Below, one piece after another: positions 20,649-33,827 of a stretch of 64,000 nucleotides of DNA (position 1 is the first letter of the stretch; every line of letters begins with the position of its first letter). The stretch spans positions 1,364,001-1,428,000 of the forward strand of contig NZ_CP020660.1 of NCBI RefSeq assembly GCF_002381345.1, read 5' to 3'. The position numbers and the translations under genes are program-made. The notes below the pieces were generated by a model that was given only the letters and a program-made list of their open reading frames with translations, searched no databases and was not told the DNA's origin. Origin of the DNA: Candidatus Enterovibrio altilux. GTDB lineage: Bacteria; Pseudomonadota; Gammaproteobacteria; Enterobacterales; Vibrionaceae.

Positions 20649-21541
20649 GTTTTTAGTTTTTAGTTCGAGTTCAGATACAAATTTCAATATAAAAAACGAT
20701 TAAATAATCGTTTTCATTTTAGGCATACCTGATCTTGTCAGCTTATTCAATGTTTTTATTATGCCGTAAGTTTATCTAATTTAAGCATTGTTATCTCTTA
20801 AGCCCAATGTGCCTCCTAGTAGTTTTTTGACTCGAAGCATAGCCGTCTCTGATAGGGGGCTTTTATGATAACTATACTTTGTTTTTCAATGCTTATTTGA
20901 ACTGTATAATTTTTGGTAACGGACCGCTAAATTACGCGGATGACCTCAGCTTCAAAAACTTGCTCCTTTTCTTGGTGGGATGAATGGAACTGCTCGTTTA
21001 ATATGAACGGTTCTATAATATTATTTAGTTTCGAAAATAATGTAGGCTGATATTTTGTTAATTTTTCAGCAAGTTGATTGAACAAATTAGGCAGCACTTT
21101 ACTGTCAATCACATTGGATGCATCTCACTCAGCAGCAATGACTTCACACAAATTTATATCTATTGTTAAATGTAATTTGCGCTAGACTCGCCGTTTTTCA
21201 TCAGTGCCATGCTTTTTAACCTTCCATTCTTCTTAACTGTCGACTTTGAGTCCCGTAGGATCCATGGCTCAGTGCGGGATACTTCGTTTACTTTTCGTTT
21301 GGAACGTGACGTTAATTATTTTGGCTCTCTTGCTAATGCATGAATAGTAAGGGCATGACAATGGCAGGGGAGTGAGTAAAAAATAGAATGTTAGTGAATT
21401 ACGATTGATTCAAACTGCATTATACTGTTTCCAGTTAGTTGTGTTGTAGCGAAGATTGTTCATAAACCTGAGTATTTAAGTGAGTATAGCTGATTAAAGC
21501 TTAGATAGATAATTTAGTCACCTGATTTAGGCAACCAAGCC
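20649..21541 (-). mobile_element. Decayed IS5-family element, copy C
   Basis: A simple (not composite) copy oriented on the minus strand. Its left end carries the transposase 3' end (reading LLGGTLGLRDNNA near 20825, then NKLTRSGMPKMK) and its right end the 5' terminus (complement GGCTTGGTTGCCTAAATCAG ending at 21541). About 150 bases are missing in the middle of the transposase near 21380. Many stops are present. The element lies between the plasmid-type operon and tgt and faces copy B, so the two IS copies enclose the replication genes with their 3' ends inward. Confidence 0.82.
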
Positions 21542-23080
<1,539 letters not shown>

Positions 23081-23165
23081 AATCTGACCACTTCGTAGTG
23101 GGAAGCTATGAAGAAGCTCTTATTTACATTAAAAAATGTTTAAATTGATATGAGGATATGACTGA

Positions 23166-23492
23166 ATGTTTATTTCACAAGCTTATGCAGCAGAAGGTGC
23201 GCCACAGGGTGGTGGTATGCAGATATTTATTATGCTTGGCCTGTTTGCAGTAATTTTTTACTTCATGATTTATCGGCCACAGGCAAAGCGTGCGAAAGAT
23301 CACAAAAGCTTAATGTCTTCTATGAGTAAAGGTGATGAAGTTCTGACGGGTGGTGGTCTTGTAGGCCGAATCACTAAAATTTCTGAAGATATGGACTTCA
23401 TTGTTATTGCATTGAATAACGATAATGAAGTAGTCATCAAAAAGAATTTTGTAACTGCTGTTCTTCCTAAAGGTACGATCAAGTCGCTATAA
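23166..23492 (+). CDS. yajC: Sec translocon accessory protein YajC
   Basis: YajC (108 residues) is a small inner-membrane protein associated with SecDF. One transmembrane helix is visible near residues 17-37 (MQIFIMLGLFAVIFYFMIYRP), followed by the conserved RPQAKRAKDHKSLMSSMSKGDEV cytosolic segment. It is intact and lies between tgt and secD. Confidence 0.95.
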   Translation: MFISQAYAAEGAPQGGGMQIFIMLGLFAVIFYFMIYRPQAKRAKDHKSLMSSMSKGDEVLTGGGLVGRITKISEDMDFIVIALNNDNEVVIKKNFVTAVLPKGTIKSL

Positions 23493-23518
23493 ACCCATTA
23501 TGATAAAGGATCATAGCA

Positions 23519-25369
23519 TTGCTAAATCATTATCCTTGGTGGAAGTCCATTATGGTTGTGTTGGTGATTTGTGTCGGCGCGCTCTATGCACTTCCCAATC
23601 TTTACGGTGAAAATCCAGCGGTTCAGATCACCGGAATGCATGGAGCTTCGGTTGATATCTCAATTTTGGATACCGTAAAAACTATCTTCAAAAAAAATAA
23701 GCTTTCTTTTAATGCTATTACGTTAGAGAACGACACCATTTTAGTACGTTTTTCAGATACGGATAATCAAATTGCTGGACGCGATGCGCTCAGTGCATCA
23801 TTGGATGATAGTTTAATTCTCGCGCTTAAGCTTGCGCCTACAATACCAACGTGGCTCAACATGATTGGGGCTCATCCTATGAGGCTTGGGCTTGACTTAC
23901 GTGGCGGTGTTCACTTTTTGATGGAAGTTGACATGGCTGCTGTGATAAAAAAATTGCTAATTCAACAGAAAGAGACGTTTAATACTGAATTGCGTGATGC
24001 GAAACTACATCATCGTGGTATTCGAGTTAGCAGTGATAATAACGTTGAAATGTTGTTTCGCAATGAAATAGACATGGATGCGGCAGAGCATGAATTAGGA
24101 AAACTCTACCCCAATATTGTGTTTATCACCGATAGCAGCCGTTTTACGATCTTAGGATCGTTTACTGAAGTTCGTCTTCAGGAGATTCGTGACTACGCAG
24201 TCAACCAAAATATTATTATTTTGCGCAATCGTGTCAACGAACTCGGTGTTTCTGAGCCATTGGTGCAGCGCCAGGGTGAGAGTCGTATTGTTGTAGAACT
24301 TCCAGGTATTCAAGATGCAGCGCGTGCAAAAAAAATCCTTGGTGCAACGGCGACGCTTGAATTCCATGAAGTGGATGGCAGTGCAGATCTTGCCGCAGCG
24401 GCAATTGGCCATGTGCCGCCTGATAGCGAAATCAAAAAAGCCAGAGATGGCCATCATGTTGTTGTAAAAAAGCGTATCATCTTGAGTGGTTCAAGCATCA
24501 CTGATGCAAGTTCTAGCTTTGATGAATATAACCGTCCTCAAGTTAACATATCGTTAGATAGTGAAGGTGGTAGCAAGATGGCGGCATTTAGTAAGAATAA
24601 TGTCGGAAAACTGATTGCGACAATTTTCTCTGAATATAAAGACAGCGGTAAACGTAACGAAAATGGCAAAGTAATGCTTTCTAAGCATGAAGAAGTGATA
24701 AACGAGGCGGCGATTCAAACGGCGCTGGGTCGTAATTTCCGCATCACAGGAATTAATTCACAAGAAGAAGCACAGAACCTTGCGTTGTTACTTCGTGCTG
24801 GCACACTGATCGCACCAATTTCGATTGTAGAAGAACGTATCATCGGTCCATCTATGGGTCAGCAGAACATTGATATGGGTATTAAAGCTTGTTTATGTGG
24901 TCTTTTTGCGGTGATGATTTTTATGCTCATCTACTATCGTAAATTTGGTTTTTTTGCTAACTGTGCTTTGATCACGAATATCGTACTTATCATCGGTATT
25001 ATGTCAATGATTTCTGGTGCTACGATGACACTTCCGGGGATAGCAGGTATCGTGCTTACCGTCGGTATGGCTGTAGATGCCAATGTTCTGATATTTGAGC
25101 GTATTCGTGAAGAGCTTGCGGAAGGGCAAAATTGTCAGCAAGCAATTCATCAAGGTTATGCAAATTCATGTCGCACTATCGTTGATGCCAGCATCACCAC
25201 GCTAATCACAGCAATCATTTTGTTCTCGGTAGGTACTGGTGCTGTGAAAGGCTTTGCGGTGACGTTGTCTATAGGTATATTGACATCAATGTTTACGACG
25301 ATTATTGGTACTCGTGCACTGGTCAACTTAGTGTATGGTGGTAAAAGCATTAATAAGTTATCGATTTAG
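23519..25369 (+). CDS. secD: Protein translocase subunit SecD
   Basis: SecD works with SecF to complete protein translocation using the proton gradient. The 616-residue product starts with TTG at 23519 ([19 protein letters not shown]); this start matches the family N-terminus and an AAAGGA ribosome-binding site lies upstream. A first helix, a large periplasmic domain ([16 protein letters not shown] near residue 125) and five C-terminal helices with [17 protein letters not shown] near residue 520 are present. The SecD and SecF signatures D-A-N-V-L-I and D-T-I-V-V are both intact. Confidence 0.96.
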   Translation: MLNHYPWWKSIMVVLVICVGALYALPNLYGENPAVQITGMHGASVDISILDTVKTIFKKNKLSFNAITLENDTILVRFSDTDNQIAGRDALSASLDDSLILALKLAPTIPTWLNMIGAHPMRLGLDLRGGVHFLMEVDMAAVIKKLLIQQKETFNTELRDAKLHHRGIRVSSDNNVEMLFRNEIDMDAAEHELGKLYPNIVFITDSSRFTILGSFTEVRLQEIRDYAVNQNIIILRNRVNELGVSEPLVQRQGESRIVVELPGIQDAARAKKILGATATLEFHEVDGSADLAAAAIGHVPPDSEIKKARDGHHVVVKKRIILSGSSITDASSSFDEYNRPQVNISLDSEGGSKMAAFSKNNVGKLIATIFSEYKDSGKRNENGKVMLSKHEEVINEAAIQTALGRNFRITGINSQEEAQNLALLLRAGTLIAPISIVEERIIGPSMGQQNIDMGIKACLCGLFAVMIFMLIYYRKFGFFANCALITNIVLIIGIMSMISGATMTLPGIAGIVLTVGMAVDANVLIFERIREELAEGQNCQQAIHQGYANSCRTIVDASITTLITAIILFSVGTGAVKGFAVTLSIGILTSMFTTIIGTRALVNLVYGGKSINKLSI

Positions 25370-25379
25370 GAGGTATAAA

Positions 25380-26312
25380 ATGTTTCAAATTTTAAAACCC
25401 GACTTATCGATTGACTTTATGCATTATTCAAAAAAAGCATTTATTTTTTCATTGCTGATGATTAGTGTGTCTTTTGCGAGCTTGTCTATTAAGTGGTTGA
25501 ATTGGGGCCTAGATTTTACTGGCGGGAAGTTAATTGAGATAGATTTCGAACAACCAGCTAACTTGCCATTGATTCGTGAGTCGCTTGAAGCCAATGGCTT
25601 TGGTGATGCTGTAGTACAATCATTTGGTACTGCACGTGATGTCATGGTGCGTTTACGTTCTCATGATAATATACAAGGTGAAGTACTGAACAATCAAATC
25701 CTTGATGCGATCAAGTCAGGTACAGGTCAGCCGGTCGAAGTGCGTCGCATTGAGTTTGTTGGTCCAAACGTGGGTGATGAACTGACAGAAGCTGGAGGAC
25801 TCGCAATCCTGGCTTCATTGTCGTGTATTTTGCTGTATGTTTCGATGCGTTTTGAGTGGCGTCTTGCTACAGGTGCGGTACTGGCATTAACACATGATAT
25901 GATTATTACACTGGGTATTTTTTCGTTCTTTCAAATAGAAGTGGATCTGACGATTGTCGCTGCATTGTTGACGGTCGTAGGGTATTCCCTCAATGATACT
26001 ATCGTTGTTTTTGACCGGATCCGTGAAAATTTTCGAAAAACACGTAAAGGTGATGCCAGTGAAATCATTAATGTCTCTGTGTCACAAACATTGAGCCGTA
26101 CGTTGATAACCTCAGGTACAACTTTATTTGTGATTATTGCCTTGTTCCTTCAAGGCGGTGCAATGATCCACGGTTTCGCTTCAGCACTTTTAATTGGTAT
26201 TATTGTTGGTACTTACTCTTCTATTTATGTTGCTTCGGCGCTGGCACTCAAATGGGGTGTCACTAATGAACACTTACTGCTACTTCCACCTGTGGAGAAG
26301 GAAGGTGAATAG
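25380..26312 (+). CDS. secF: Protein translocase subunit SecF
   Basis: SecF (310 residues from the ATG at 25380) is the partner of SecD. The chosen start has a perfect AGGAGG site overlapping the secD stop codon. WGLDFTGGKLIEIDF near residue 40 and GYSLNDTIVVFDRIREN near residue 202 are family signatures, and six membrane helices are predicted. IS copy E begins 15 bases after its stop, without harming the gene. Confidence 0.96.
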   Translation: MFQILKPDLSIDFMHYSKKAFIFSLLMISVSFASLSIKWLNWGLDFTGGKLIEIDFEQPANLPLIRESLEANGFGDAVVQSFGTARDVMVRLRSHDNIQGEVLNNQILDAIKSGTGQPVEVRRIEFVGPNVGDELTEAGGLAILASLSCILLYVSMRFEWRLATGAVLALTHDMIITLGIFSFFQIEVDLTIVAALLTVVGYSLNDTIVVFDRIRENFRKTRKGDASEIINVSVSQTLSRTLITSGTTLFVIIALFLQGGAMIHGFASALLIGIIVGTYSSIYVASALALKWGVTNEHLLLLPPVEKEGE

Positions 26313-26327
26313 TTTTATTTAATAACA

Positions 26328-27373
26328 GGTCTTGTTTCCTAATTCAAGTTAGATAGTAAATCTCAATATAATTCACTATTAGACAGTCGCTTTCGTTTTA
26401 GGTATAACTAGCCCAGTCAGCTTATGTAACGTTTTTATCATGCCGTAGGTTTAGTCATTCTAGGCATTGTAATCTCTTATGCTCAATGTTCCTCTGAGGC
26501 GTTTTTATACTAGAAATCTTACCGTTTCTGATAGGCAACATTTATGGTAACCATACCTCATTTTTCAAGATTCATTTGAATAGTATAACTTTTGGTAACT
26601 GATCGCTAAATTATACGAATGATCTTGTTCTTAAAAGTGGCTCTTTTTCTTGGTGGAATGAATGGAACGACTTGTTTAATACGCATGGTTTCGTAACATC
26701 GTCTGGTGTTTTAAGCTTCATCGCATGATATTTCATGAATGCTTAGGCGAGTCTATTTAAGCAAGTTAAGTAGCACTTTGCCGTCAGTCATCTTTGATGC
26801 ACGAAATTTAGTAGTAATGATTTCATGAGTATTTATATCTACGACTACATGTCATTTGCCCCATACCAGCCATTTTCCATAATTATCATATTTTTTACTT
26901 TCCATTCGTTGTCACCGTGGAATTTGACCCCCGTAGAATTAATGGCTAAGTACTAGATGGTGCCTCTAATCTTCGCCTTGAATGCGGCGTTAACTTTTTT
27001 AACTTACTTGCTAATGTATGAATAGTGAGGGCCTGGCAACGGTAATCGAGCAAGTTTGAAAACAAAATTAATGAGTCTGTGCAAACCTCTCAATGACATT
27101 GAAAATACGCTTTGACCATGAAAGCTGTTGTAATGATGAAGTCGCTAAATAAACGAGTCCCCCACGATTGCTTTTATTACGTTTGATCCCATAGTTAAAT
27201 GGCTTCTTTCATTAATTCATAATGTTATTGAGTCCTGATTAATCGAAGCTTGATTATACTGCTTCCAGTTGGTTGCTTGGTAGTGAAGCTTATTTATAGA
27301 CTTAAATATTTAAGTGAACCTAGCTGTTTAGAGCGCAGATTGATAATTTAGTTTTTAATTTAGGAATAAAGGT
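26328..27373 (-). mobile_element. Decayed IS5-family element, full-length simple copy E
   Basis: This is the best full-length simple copy, about 1046 bp, with the transposase on the minus strand. The left terminus reads GGTCTTGTTTCCTAATTCAAG and the complement of the right terminus ACCTTTATTCCTAAATTAA. The whole transposase can be followed at protein level but has many stops and frameshifts. It serves as reference for the normal order of the two termini, against which copies A, B, F, G and H are seen to be rearranged. Confidence 0.85.
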
Positions 27374-27823
27374 TATAAAAATAATTTTTATTATATTCTA
27401 AATAAGTCAATATGAAACGTATTAATTAGATTTTTACACCTCTATAAGTTCATCAACAGGATATGTAACTTATGCTTTCGGGGTTTATATGCTAAATATG
27501 CTTTTGAAAGATACTTTAAAATATAGACCAATGAATATAAGACATAAATAATGATAAATTTTTTTCATAATGGCACGATAAAAGTGAGAAAGAGTTGGGT
27601 TACGTTCATGGTGCATACGCTTGTTATAACTGCAATGAGTACTACGTGCGCAAAAATTACTAAACTGTGCATGGCTCAACGTTAAGGTGATTGCAAGTAT
27701 GTAGTTCGACCAGTTATTTGCGAAACTAGTGTGACGAAGTAAAGTCATGATAAGGGTAAGAGTTGTTTTTGAAAAAGAAGGCAATATCTGAGTGATCTTG
27801 CGTAGTGTTAAAAATTAATTTTA
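27374..27823. other. Unassigned stretch between IS copy E and xseA
   Basis: A minus-strand open frame of 99 codons at 27485-27784 has no recognised similarity, unusual composition and no clear ribosome-binding site. I see no other gene. The region may be eroded remains of genes lost beside the IS. Confidence 0.4.
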
Positions 27824-29152
27824 TTAAAGGATCATTGATTTGATTTTACCGTCATAGAGTATCGTTGTGATTACATCGCCCTTAGATACATTATTCTCTA
27901 GCTTGATAACTTTGCCCTCTGTATTCCTTGTGATCGAGTAACCACGTGCAAGTGTTGCGAGTGGACTGACTGCATTAAGTTTTTCTATTTGCAATGCTAA
28001 TGCATGACGTTGCCGATATATTAGTTGTTTTATCATGTCAATTAAGTTGTGTTCTATATATTGAAGCCGAATAGCAAACTGTGGAATTTGATTTATAGAC
28101 GAATAATGCTCTAAGTATTGTACAGCTTTATCTAAACACTGGTTTTTCATGTGTAATCTCTGGCGCATGGATTGGTAAAGACAACGTTCAAGCTCATCAA
28201 ATTGCTGTGCTTGTTGTTGTAACCTTGCCTGAGGGTGTTGCATTGCTAATTTATGTTGAAGCTTTGTAAGGCATTCTCTGATCTTAGAAATCTGGAAGGT
28301 TATACTGTTTACTAATTTATCAGTGCATTGTAATAATAACTGCGTCCGTAGCGATGCATCTTGGCTAACCAACTCAGCGGCCGCAGATGGAGTAGGTGCT
28401 CGTACATCGGCAGCAAAATCTGCAAGAGTGACGTCTACTTCATGTCCAATCGCACTGACAATCGGAATTGTACTTGCTGAGATGGTTTGAACGACTATTT
28501 CTTCATTAAAACACCAAAGATCCTCTAAAGACCCGCCACCACGCCCCACAATTAAGACATCACATTCTTCGCGACTGTTAGCTCTTCCTATCGCTTGTGC
28601 AATTTGAATGGCTGCATCTTTACCCTGAACCTTCGTAGGATAGATCACCACTGGCAGGTTTGGATCTCGTCGTTTGAGAATATGAAGAATATCATGAAGA
28701 GCTGCGCCGGTTCTTGAGGTAACGATGCCTACGCGTCGTGGTTGCTTCGGTAATGGCTGCTTAGAACTTGTAGCGAAGAAGCCCTTTTGAACTAAATTCT
28801 TTTTGAGCTCTTCGAATTGTTGTTGGAGTAAACCATCACCTTCCGGTTGTATGCTTTCGACAATAATTTGATAATCACCCCTTGGCTCGTAAAGAGATAG
28901 GAAAGCCCGTACTAAAATTTGATTACCGTTGGTTAATTTAAATGTCACTCGATGGTTATTTTCGCGAAACATTGCACATTTAATTTGAGCTCTGCTATCT
29001 TTAAGTGTGAAATACCAATGACCTGAAGCTGGCATGGTAATGTTTGAAATCTCGCCAATCAGTGACACTCTGCCTATTGCATTCTCAAGCAGAGATCGCA
29101 CCCTGGCATTAAGTTGAGAGACTGTGTAGATATTATTGATTGCAGCATTCAT
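27824..29152 (-). CDS. xseA: Exodeoxyribonuclease VII large subunit
   Basis: XseA with XseB degrades single-stranded DNA. The 442-residue product has the N-terminal OB fold (TVSQLNARVRSLLEN, then GEISNITMPASGHWYFTLKD near residues 34-51), the catalytic core with RRVGIVTSRTGAALHDIL near residue 139 and GRGGGSLEDLW near residue 202, and a long coiled-coil region before the C-terminal LARGYSITRN. Divergent orientation from guaB is normal for vibrios. xseB is not in the window. Confidence 0.96.
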   Translation of the reverse strand: MNAAINNIYTVSQLNARVRSLLENAIGRVSLIGEISNITMPASGHWYFTLKDSRAQIKCAMFRENNHRVTFKLTNGNQILVRAFLSLYEPRGDYQIIVESIQPEGDGLLQQQFEELKKNLVQKGFFATSSKQPLPKQPRRVGIVTSRTGAALHDILHILKRRDPNLPVVIYPTKVQGKDAAIQIAQAIGRANSREECDVLIVGRGGGSLEDLWCFNEEIVVQTISASTIPIVSAIGHEVDVTLADFAADVRAPTPSAAAELVSQDASLRTQLLLQCTDKLVNSITFQISKIRECLTKLQHKLAMQHPQARLQQQAQQFDELERCLYQSMRQRLHMKNQCLDKAVQYLEHYSSINQIPQFAIRLQYIEHNLIDMIKQLIYRQRHALALQIEKLNAVSPLATLARGYSITRNTEGKVIKLENNVSKGDVITTILYDGKIKSMIL

Positions 29153-29237
29153 CTTGGCTTACTTCTTTATTATAAGTTAGATGAGACCATGGTACTGAGG
29201 CATAAATTGAATGCCAAATGATTTCGTAAAAATCTGT

Positions 29238-29265
29238 AGCCAAACATTTACGCGGTCAGTATAAT
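29238..29265 (+). promoter_or_regulatory. guaBA promoter with PurR-like operator
   Basis: A perfect TATAAT lies at 29260-29265. Just upstream, AGCCAAACATTTACGC (29238-29253) matches 11 of 16 positions of the PurR box (ACGCAAACGTTTGCGT type), including the central AAAC and TTT. An operator placed over the promoter spacer fits repression of guaBA by PurR in enteric bacteria. purR itself is outside the window. Confidence 0.55.
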
Positions 29266-29317
29266 ACTGTGACAATATTTTAAATCCTCTTATATTATTT
29301 TGGTGTGAGATATTGTA

Positions 29318-30781
29318 ATGTTACGAATAATTAAAGAAGCTCTAACTTTTGATGACGTACTGTTGGTTCCAGCACATTCTACCGTATTCCCAAATACTGC
29401 AGATTTGCGTACAAAGCTAACAAAAAAAATCTCCCTTAATATCCCGCTGATTTCTGCAGCAATGGATACGGTTACTGAAGTTCGTTTAGCGATTGCACTG
29501 GCACAAGAGGGCGGTATTGGCTTTATTCATAAAAACATGACTATCGAACAACAAGCAGAACAAGTGCGGCTGGTTAAAATTTTTGAAGCCGGTGTGGTTT
29601 CAAACCCTGTGATCGTAAAGCCTGACCAAACTATTCATGATGTAAAAGCACTGACTAAGCGTCATGGTTTTGCTGGTTATCCTGTTGTGACTGAAAATAA
29701 CGAACTAGTAGGTATTATCACTGGCCGTGATGTTCGTTTTGTCACTAATTGGGAATTGAAAGTGTCAGAAGTTATGACACCAACAAATCGTCTTACAACA
29801 GTGAAAGAAGGTACAAGTCGTGAAGCAGTTCAAGGATTGATGCAACAATATCGAGTTGAGAAAGTGTTAGTTATTGATGATAATCATCACTTGAGCGGCA
29901 TGATTACCGCAAAAGACTTCCAAAAAGCTGAGCGCAAACCACATGCATGTAAAGATGAACAAGGTCGCTTGCGTGTCGGGGCTGCTGTTGGTGGTGGTGC
30001 AGGCAATGAAAAGCGTATTGCTGCATTGGTAAAAGCAGGTGTTGATGTGTTGTTGCTCGACTCTTCACACGGTCATTCTGAAGGTGTACTGCAGCGTATT
30101 CGCGAAACTCGTGTTAAATTTCCAGAACTTCAAATTATTGGTGGTAATGTTGCAACTGCAACTGGCGCATTGTCATTAATTGCAGCGGGGGTGGATGCTG
30201 TTAAAGTAGGTATTGGTCCTGGTTCTATTTGCACAACTCGCATCGTTACTGGTGTGGGTGTTCCTCAAATCACCGCAATTTCTGATGCAGTTGAAGTTGC
30301 CAATCAGCATGGTATTCCTGTTATTGCTGATGGTGGTATTCGTTTTTCTGGTGACTTGTGTAAAGCAATTGTTGCCGGTGCATCATGTGTTATGGTCGGT
30401 TCAATGCTTGCAGGGACAGAAGAGTCCCCGGGTGAAGTTGAACTTTACCAAGGTCGCTCTTATAAATCTTACCGTGGCATGGGTTCATTGGGTGCGATGT
30501 CAAAAGGTTCGTCTGATCGTTACTTTCAAAAGGATAACGCAGCAGATAAACTGGTTCCAGAAGGCATTGAAGGCCGCGTGGCCTATAAAGGGCGTTTAAA
30601 AGAAATTATCCATCAACAAATGGGTGGTTTGCGTTCATGCATGGGTTTAACTGGTTCTGCAACAATTGAAGCATTGCGTACTAAAGCAGAGTTTGTTCGT
30701 ATTACTGGTGCCGGCATGACTGAATCGCATGCACATGATGTCATAATCACCAAAGAAGCTCCTAACTACCGTACCGGTTAG
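29318..30781 (+). CDS. guaB: IMP dehydrogenase
   Basis: GuaB oxidises IMP to XMP with NAD, the first step from IMP to GMP. The 487-residue length is standard. Two CBS domains lie near residues 95-205 ([14 protein letters not shown] within them). The catalytic loop [15 protein letters not shown] near residue 300 has the active cysteine, and [16 protein letters not shown] is near residue 387. It is followed 68 bases later by guaA, forming the guaBA operon. Confidence 0.97.
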   Translation: MLRIIKEALTFDDVLLVPAHSTVFPNTADLRTKLTKKISLNIPLISAAMDTVTEVRLAIALAQEGGIGFIHKNMTIEQQAEQVRLVKIFEAGVVSNPVIVKPDQTIHDVKALTKRHGFAGYPVVTENNELVGIITGRDVRFVTNWELKVSEVMTPTNRLTTVKEGTSREAVQGLMQQYRVEKVLVIDDNHHLSGMITAKDFQKAERKPHACKDEQGRLRVGAAVGGGAGNEKRIAALVKAGVDVLLLDSSHGHSEGVLQRIRETRVKFPELQIIGGNVATATGALSLIAAGVDAVKVGIGPGSICTTRIVTGVGVPQITAISDAVEVANQHGIPVIADGGIRFSGDLCKAIVAGASCVMVGSMLAGTEESPGEVELYQGRSYKSYRGMGSLGAMSKGSSDRYFQKDNAADKLVPEGIEGRVAYKGRLKEIIHQQMGGLRSCMGLTGSATIEALRTKAEFVRITGAGMTESHAHDVIITKEAPNYRTG

Positions 30782-30849
30782 TAATAACTGTAATATTGCT
30801 TGAAGGGAGAGAATGTCCTTTATATTGATGACTTTTGAGATAACTTGCA

Positions 30850-32427
30850 ATGACCCACAATATTCATGCCCAACGTATTTTAATCCTCAACTTTGGTTCA
30901 CAGTATGCTCAACTTATTGCTCGTCGCATTCGTGAAATTGGGGTTTACTGCGAACTATGGAACTGGGATGTTGCAAAACAAAATATACGTAATTTTAACC
31001 CAAGCGGTATCATTCTTTCTGGTGGACCAGAAAGTGTGACGTCAGTAGACTCACCTCGTGCACCAGACTATGTATTCAATGCAGGTGTTCCTGTGCTGGG
31101 CGTGTGCTACGGCATGCAAACCATGTCTGAACAATTGGGTGGTAAAGTTATTGGCTCTACTGAACGTGAGTTCGGTTATGCAAAAGTAACCATTAAGCAA
31201 TCAAGTAGCTTGTTCAAAGGTATCGAAGACTCTTTTAATGCAGACGGCCTTGGTATGTTAGATGTTTGGATGAGTCATGGTGATAAAGTGGTTGCAATTC
31301 CATCCGACTTCGTGATGGTTGCAATGACTGATTCTTGTCCTTTTGCAGCTATAGCTAACGAAAAAAAACATTTTTATGGCGTTCAATTTCACCCAGAGGT
31401 AACACATACACGCCAAGGCTTACGTATGCTAAAAAGGTTTGTAATCGAGATATGTGGTTGTAAAAAATTATGGACATCAGCATTTATCATTGAAAACGCA
31501 ATTAATACAATCAAAAAGCAAGTGGGTGATGACGAAGTGCTCTTGGGTTTATCTGGTGGCGTGGATTCATCAGTTGCTGCAATGCTTATCCACCGAGCAA
31601 TCGGTGACAAATTAACGTGCGTATTTGTTGATAATGGATTGCTCCGTCTGAACGAAAGTGAGCAAGTGATGAAGATATTTAGTAAATATTTTAGACTAAA
31701 TATCGTTCATGTGAAAGCAGAAAAACGTTTCCTTTCTGCATTAAAAGGTATTTCGGACCCAGAAGTGAAGCGTAATAAAATAGGTCACGTGTTTATTGAT
31801 GTGTTCGATGAAGAGTCGAATAAGTTAAAAAATGCAAAATGGTTAGCTCAAGGCACTATTTATCCGGATATAATAGAATCTGCTGCATCTAAAACGGGTA
31901 ATACACACGTCATCAAATCTCACCATAATGTTGGTGGATTGCCTGACGATATGAAAATGGGTTTGGTTGAGCCTCTAAAAGAGTTGTTCAAAGACGAAGT
32001 GCGTAAAATTGGTCTGGAGTTGGGTATGCCTCATAATATGCTTTACCGTCACCCGTTCCCTGGTCCTGGTCTAGGTGTGCGTGTTCTTGGTGAAATAAAA
32101 AAAGAATATTGTGATTTATTACGTCGTACAGATGCTATCTTCATTGAAGAGTTACATAAAGCTGGTCTTTACAATAAAGTGTCTCAGGCATTCACTGTAT
32201 TCTTGCCTATACGCTCTGTTGGCGTCATGGGTGATGGTCGTAAATATGGTTGGATTATTTCTTTGCGAGCTGTAGAAACAATTGATTTCATGACAGCGAA
32301 TTGGGCTCAGTTGCCGTATGACTTTCTTGGCAACGTTTCAAACCGTATCATTAATGAAGTCGACGGTATTAGCAGAGTAGTATATGATATTTCTGGCAAG
32401 CCACCTGCAACTATTGAGTGGGAATAA
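30850..32427 (+). CDS. guaA: GMP synthase (glutamine-hydrolysing)
   Basis: GuaA converts XMP to GMP. The 525 residues include a class I glutamine amidotransferase domain ([11 protein letters not shown] with the nucleophile near residue 86; FHPEVTHT with the His-Glu pair near 180), an ATP pyrophosphatase domain ([13 protein letters not shown] near residue 233) and the C-terminal dimerisation domain ending PPATIEWE. The 3' end is intact even though integrase genes lie immediately downstream; the guaA 3' end is a known genomic-island integration site. Confidence 0.97.
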   Translation: MTHNIHAQRILILNFGSQYAQLIARRIREIGVYCELWNWDVAKQNIRNFNPSGIILSGGPESVTSVDSPRAPDYVFNAGVPVLGVCYGMQTMSEQLGGKVIGSTEREFGYAKVTIKQSSSLFKGIEDSFNADGLGMLDVWMSHGDKVVAIPSDFVMVAMTDSCPFAAIANEKKHFYGVQFHPEVTHTRQGLRMLKRFVIEICGCKKLWTSAFIIENAINTIKKQVGDDEVLLGLSGGVDSSVAAMLIHRAIGDKLTCVFVDNGLLRLNESEQVMKIFSKYFRLNIVHVKAEKRFLSALKGISDPEVKRNKIGHVFIDVFDEESNKLKNAKWLAQGTIYPDIIESAASKTGNTHVIKSHHNVGGLPDDMKMGLVEPLKELFKDEVRKIGLELGMPHNMLYRHPFPGPGLGVRVLGEIKKEYCDLLRRTDAIFIEELHKAGLYNKVSQAFTVFLPIRSVGVMGDGRKYGWIISLRAVETIDFMTANWAQLPYDFLGNVSNRIINEVDGISRVVYDISGKPPATIEWE

Positions 32428-32613
32428 AGGGTCAATTGTAACTCTTTGATTTCGAAGTCAAACTAATTTTCATAAAACTTTTTTATAAAATATCTGCCAT
32501 TGTTTTTGCTGAAGTTTTTTCATAACGTTACACAAAAAGTCACACAAAACTGTGGCTACTGAAAACCATAGTAACGTAAGGCGGAAGGTTGGCTCTAAAA
32601 AGGCTGCACTGCA

Positions 32614-33827
32614 ATGAAGACGAAATCCCCATTTTTGATGAAACCTCCATTTACAAAAAGAGGTGCGTATTGGCACTTTAGCATGTGGCTGAACAAGGAA
32701 CGAAAATACGCACGAAAAAGCCTCCGCATTCGCAGTAAAACTATAGCTATTGAAAAAGGGAAAGAAGCTTACTTAGAGATTTTTGCTAATCGTAAAATGG
32801 GTAAAACTTACTTTTCTTTAACCATAAAAGAAGGTGTTAATCATTATTTAGAATATAGAAAAAAGAACGTTGAGAGTGGTTTAATTGTTAAAGGCCGATA
32901 CAAAACAATCAAAACGCATTTACAGAATTTTTTAGACTTTATTGGTAAAGATACAAAGATAAAGGAGTTAGAACGTATTGAGTGTGAAGATTACTTTTAC
33001 GAACGAATGAAAAAGTCAAAAAACAACGTCAAATAAATCACCATTCAAAACGAACAAAGCGCTATCAGCAGTTGCATGAAGTTTCTATTCCGCAATAATG
33101 AAACTCACGTTGAAGCTTTGGATTTTAAGAAACTCTCCAAAGTTGACAAAAACAAGGAAGCTATAAGACGAGCAACGTTTACCAACGTAGAATATAAAGG
33201 CATTTATAAAGCGTTACGTACATACTGTGCTAAATCACACAAAAAAATTGATGAAGACGAACGCTTAACACGTGAAATCGTTCGCCACTATATACTGATA
33301 GCGACAAGCAGTAGTTTATGTGTTAGTGAACAAAGACAGTTGTGTTGGAGTGATGTTGATATTGAACGCAGACAAACTAATGGCAAACAACGTGTATTGG
33401 CAAAGATACGAGTTCGAGCTGAAACAAGCAAAGTACGTAATAACAGAGTTTTTATTGCAGAGGCGGAGAGCACTTTGAACGCTTGAAAGAATTAACCCAA
33501 CATGAAAATAGCAATGCACTTATCTTTAGCATTGATGGTGAAGAAACTTTAAGCAAATGTATAGTTTTGTATCACTTTCATAGAATTATTGAGTTAGCAA
33601 AAATTGAAGAAAGAGAAGCACGTGATTTAGTGCCGTATAGTCTGCGACACTTTATGATTACGCAACGTATTATGAGTGGATTGAACTTTAAGCAGATTGC
33701 TGATATGTGTGGAACAAACGTTATGCAGATTGAAGGTACTTATTACGACTTAAATGATGAGATAAGGCTGACTAACGCATTAGCTGACTACAAACGAAAT
33801 GACGATGGTACGATTGAGCCGATTTAA
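32614..33827 (+). pseudogene. Tyrosine recombinase (island integrase 1), inactivated
   Basis: One integrase reading frame is broken into three pieces. A TAA at 33034-33036 interrupts the first frame after KSKNNVK, where the same frame then continues (ITIQNEQ...), so CAA to TAA is likely. A one-base shift near 33465 separates the second piece from the third (AGEHFERLKELTQHE). The catalytic core is readable: the site of the first arginine reads SSLCVSEQRQL, with TGT in place of the expected CGT; PYSLRHFMIT and the tyrosine region EGTYYDLND follow. It lies 186 bases after guaA, facing away from it, and its stop overlaps that of integrase 2. Confidence 0.85.

Noticed and set aside
27485-27784. 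99-codon minus-strand frame before xseA
   Set aside because: No similarity, no ribosome-binding site, and a composition rich in histidine, serine and threonine that suggests a chance frame; listed only as unassigned sequence.
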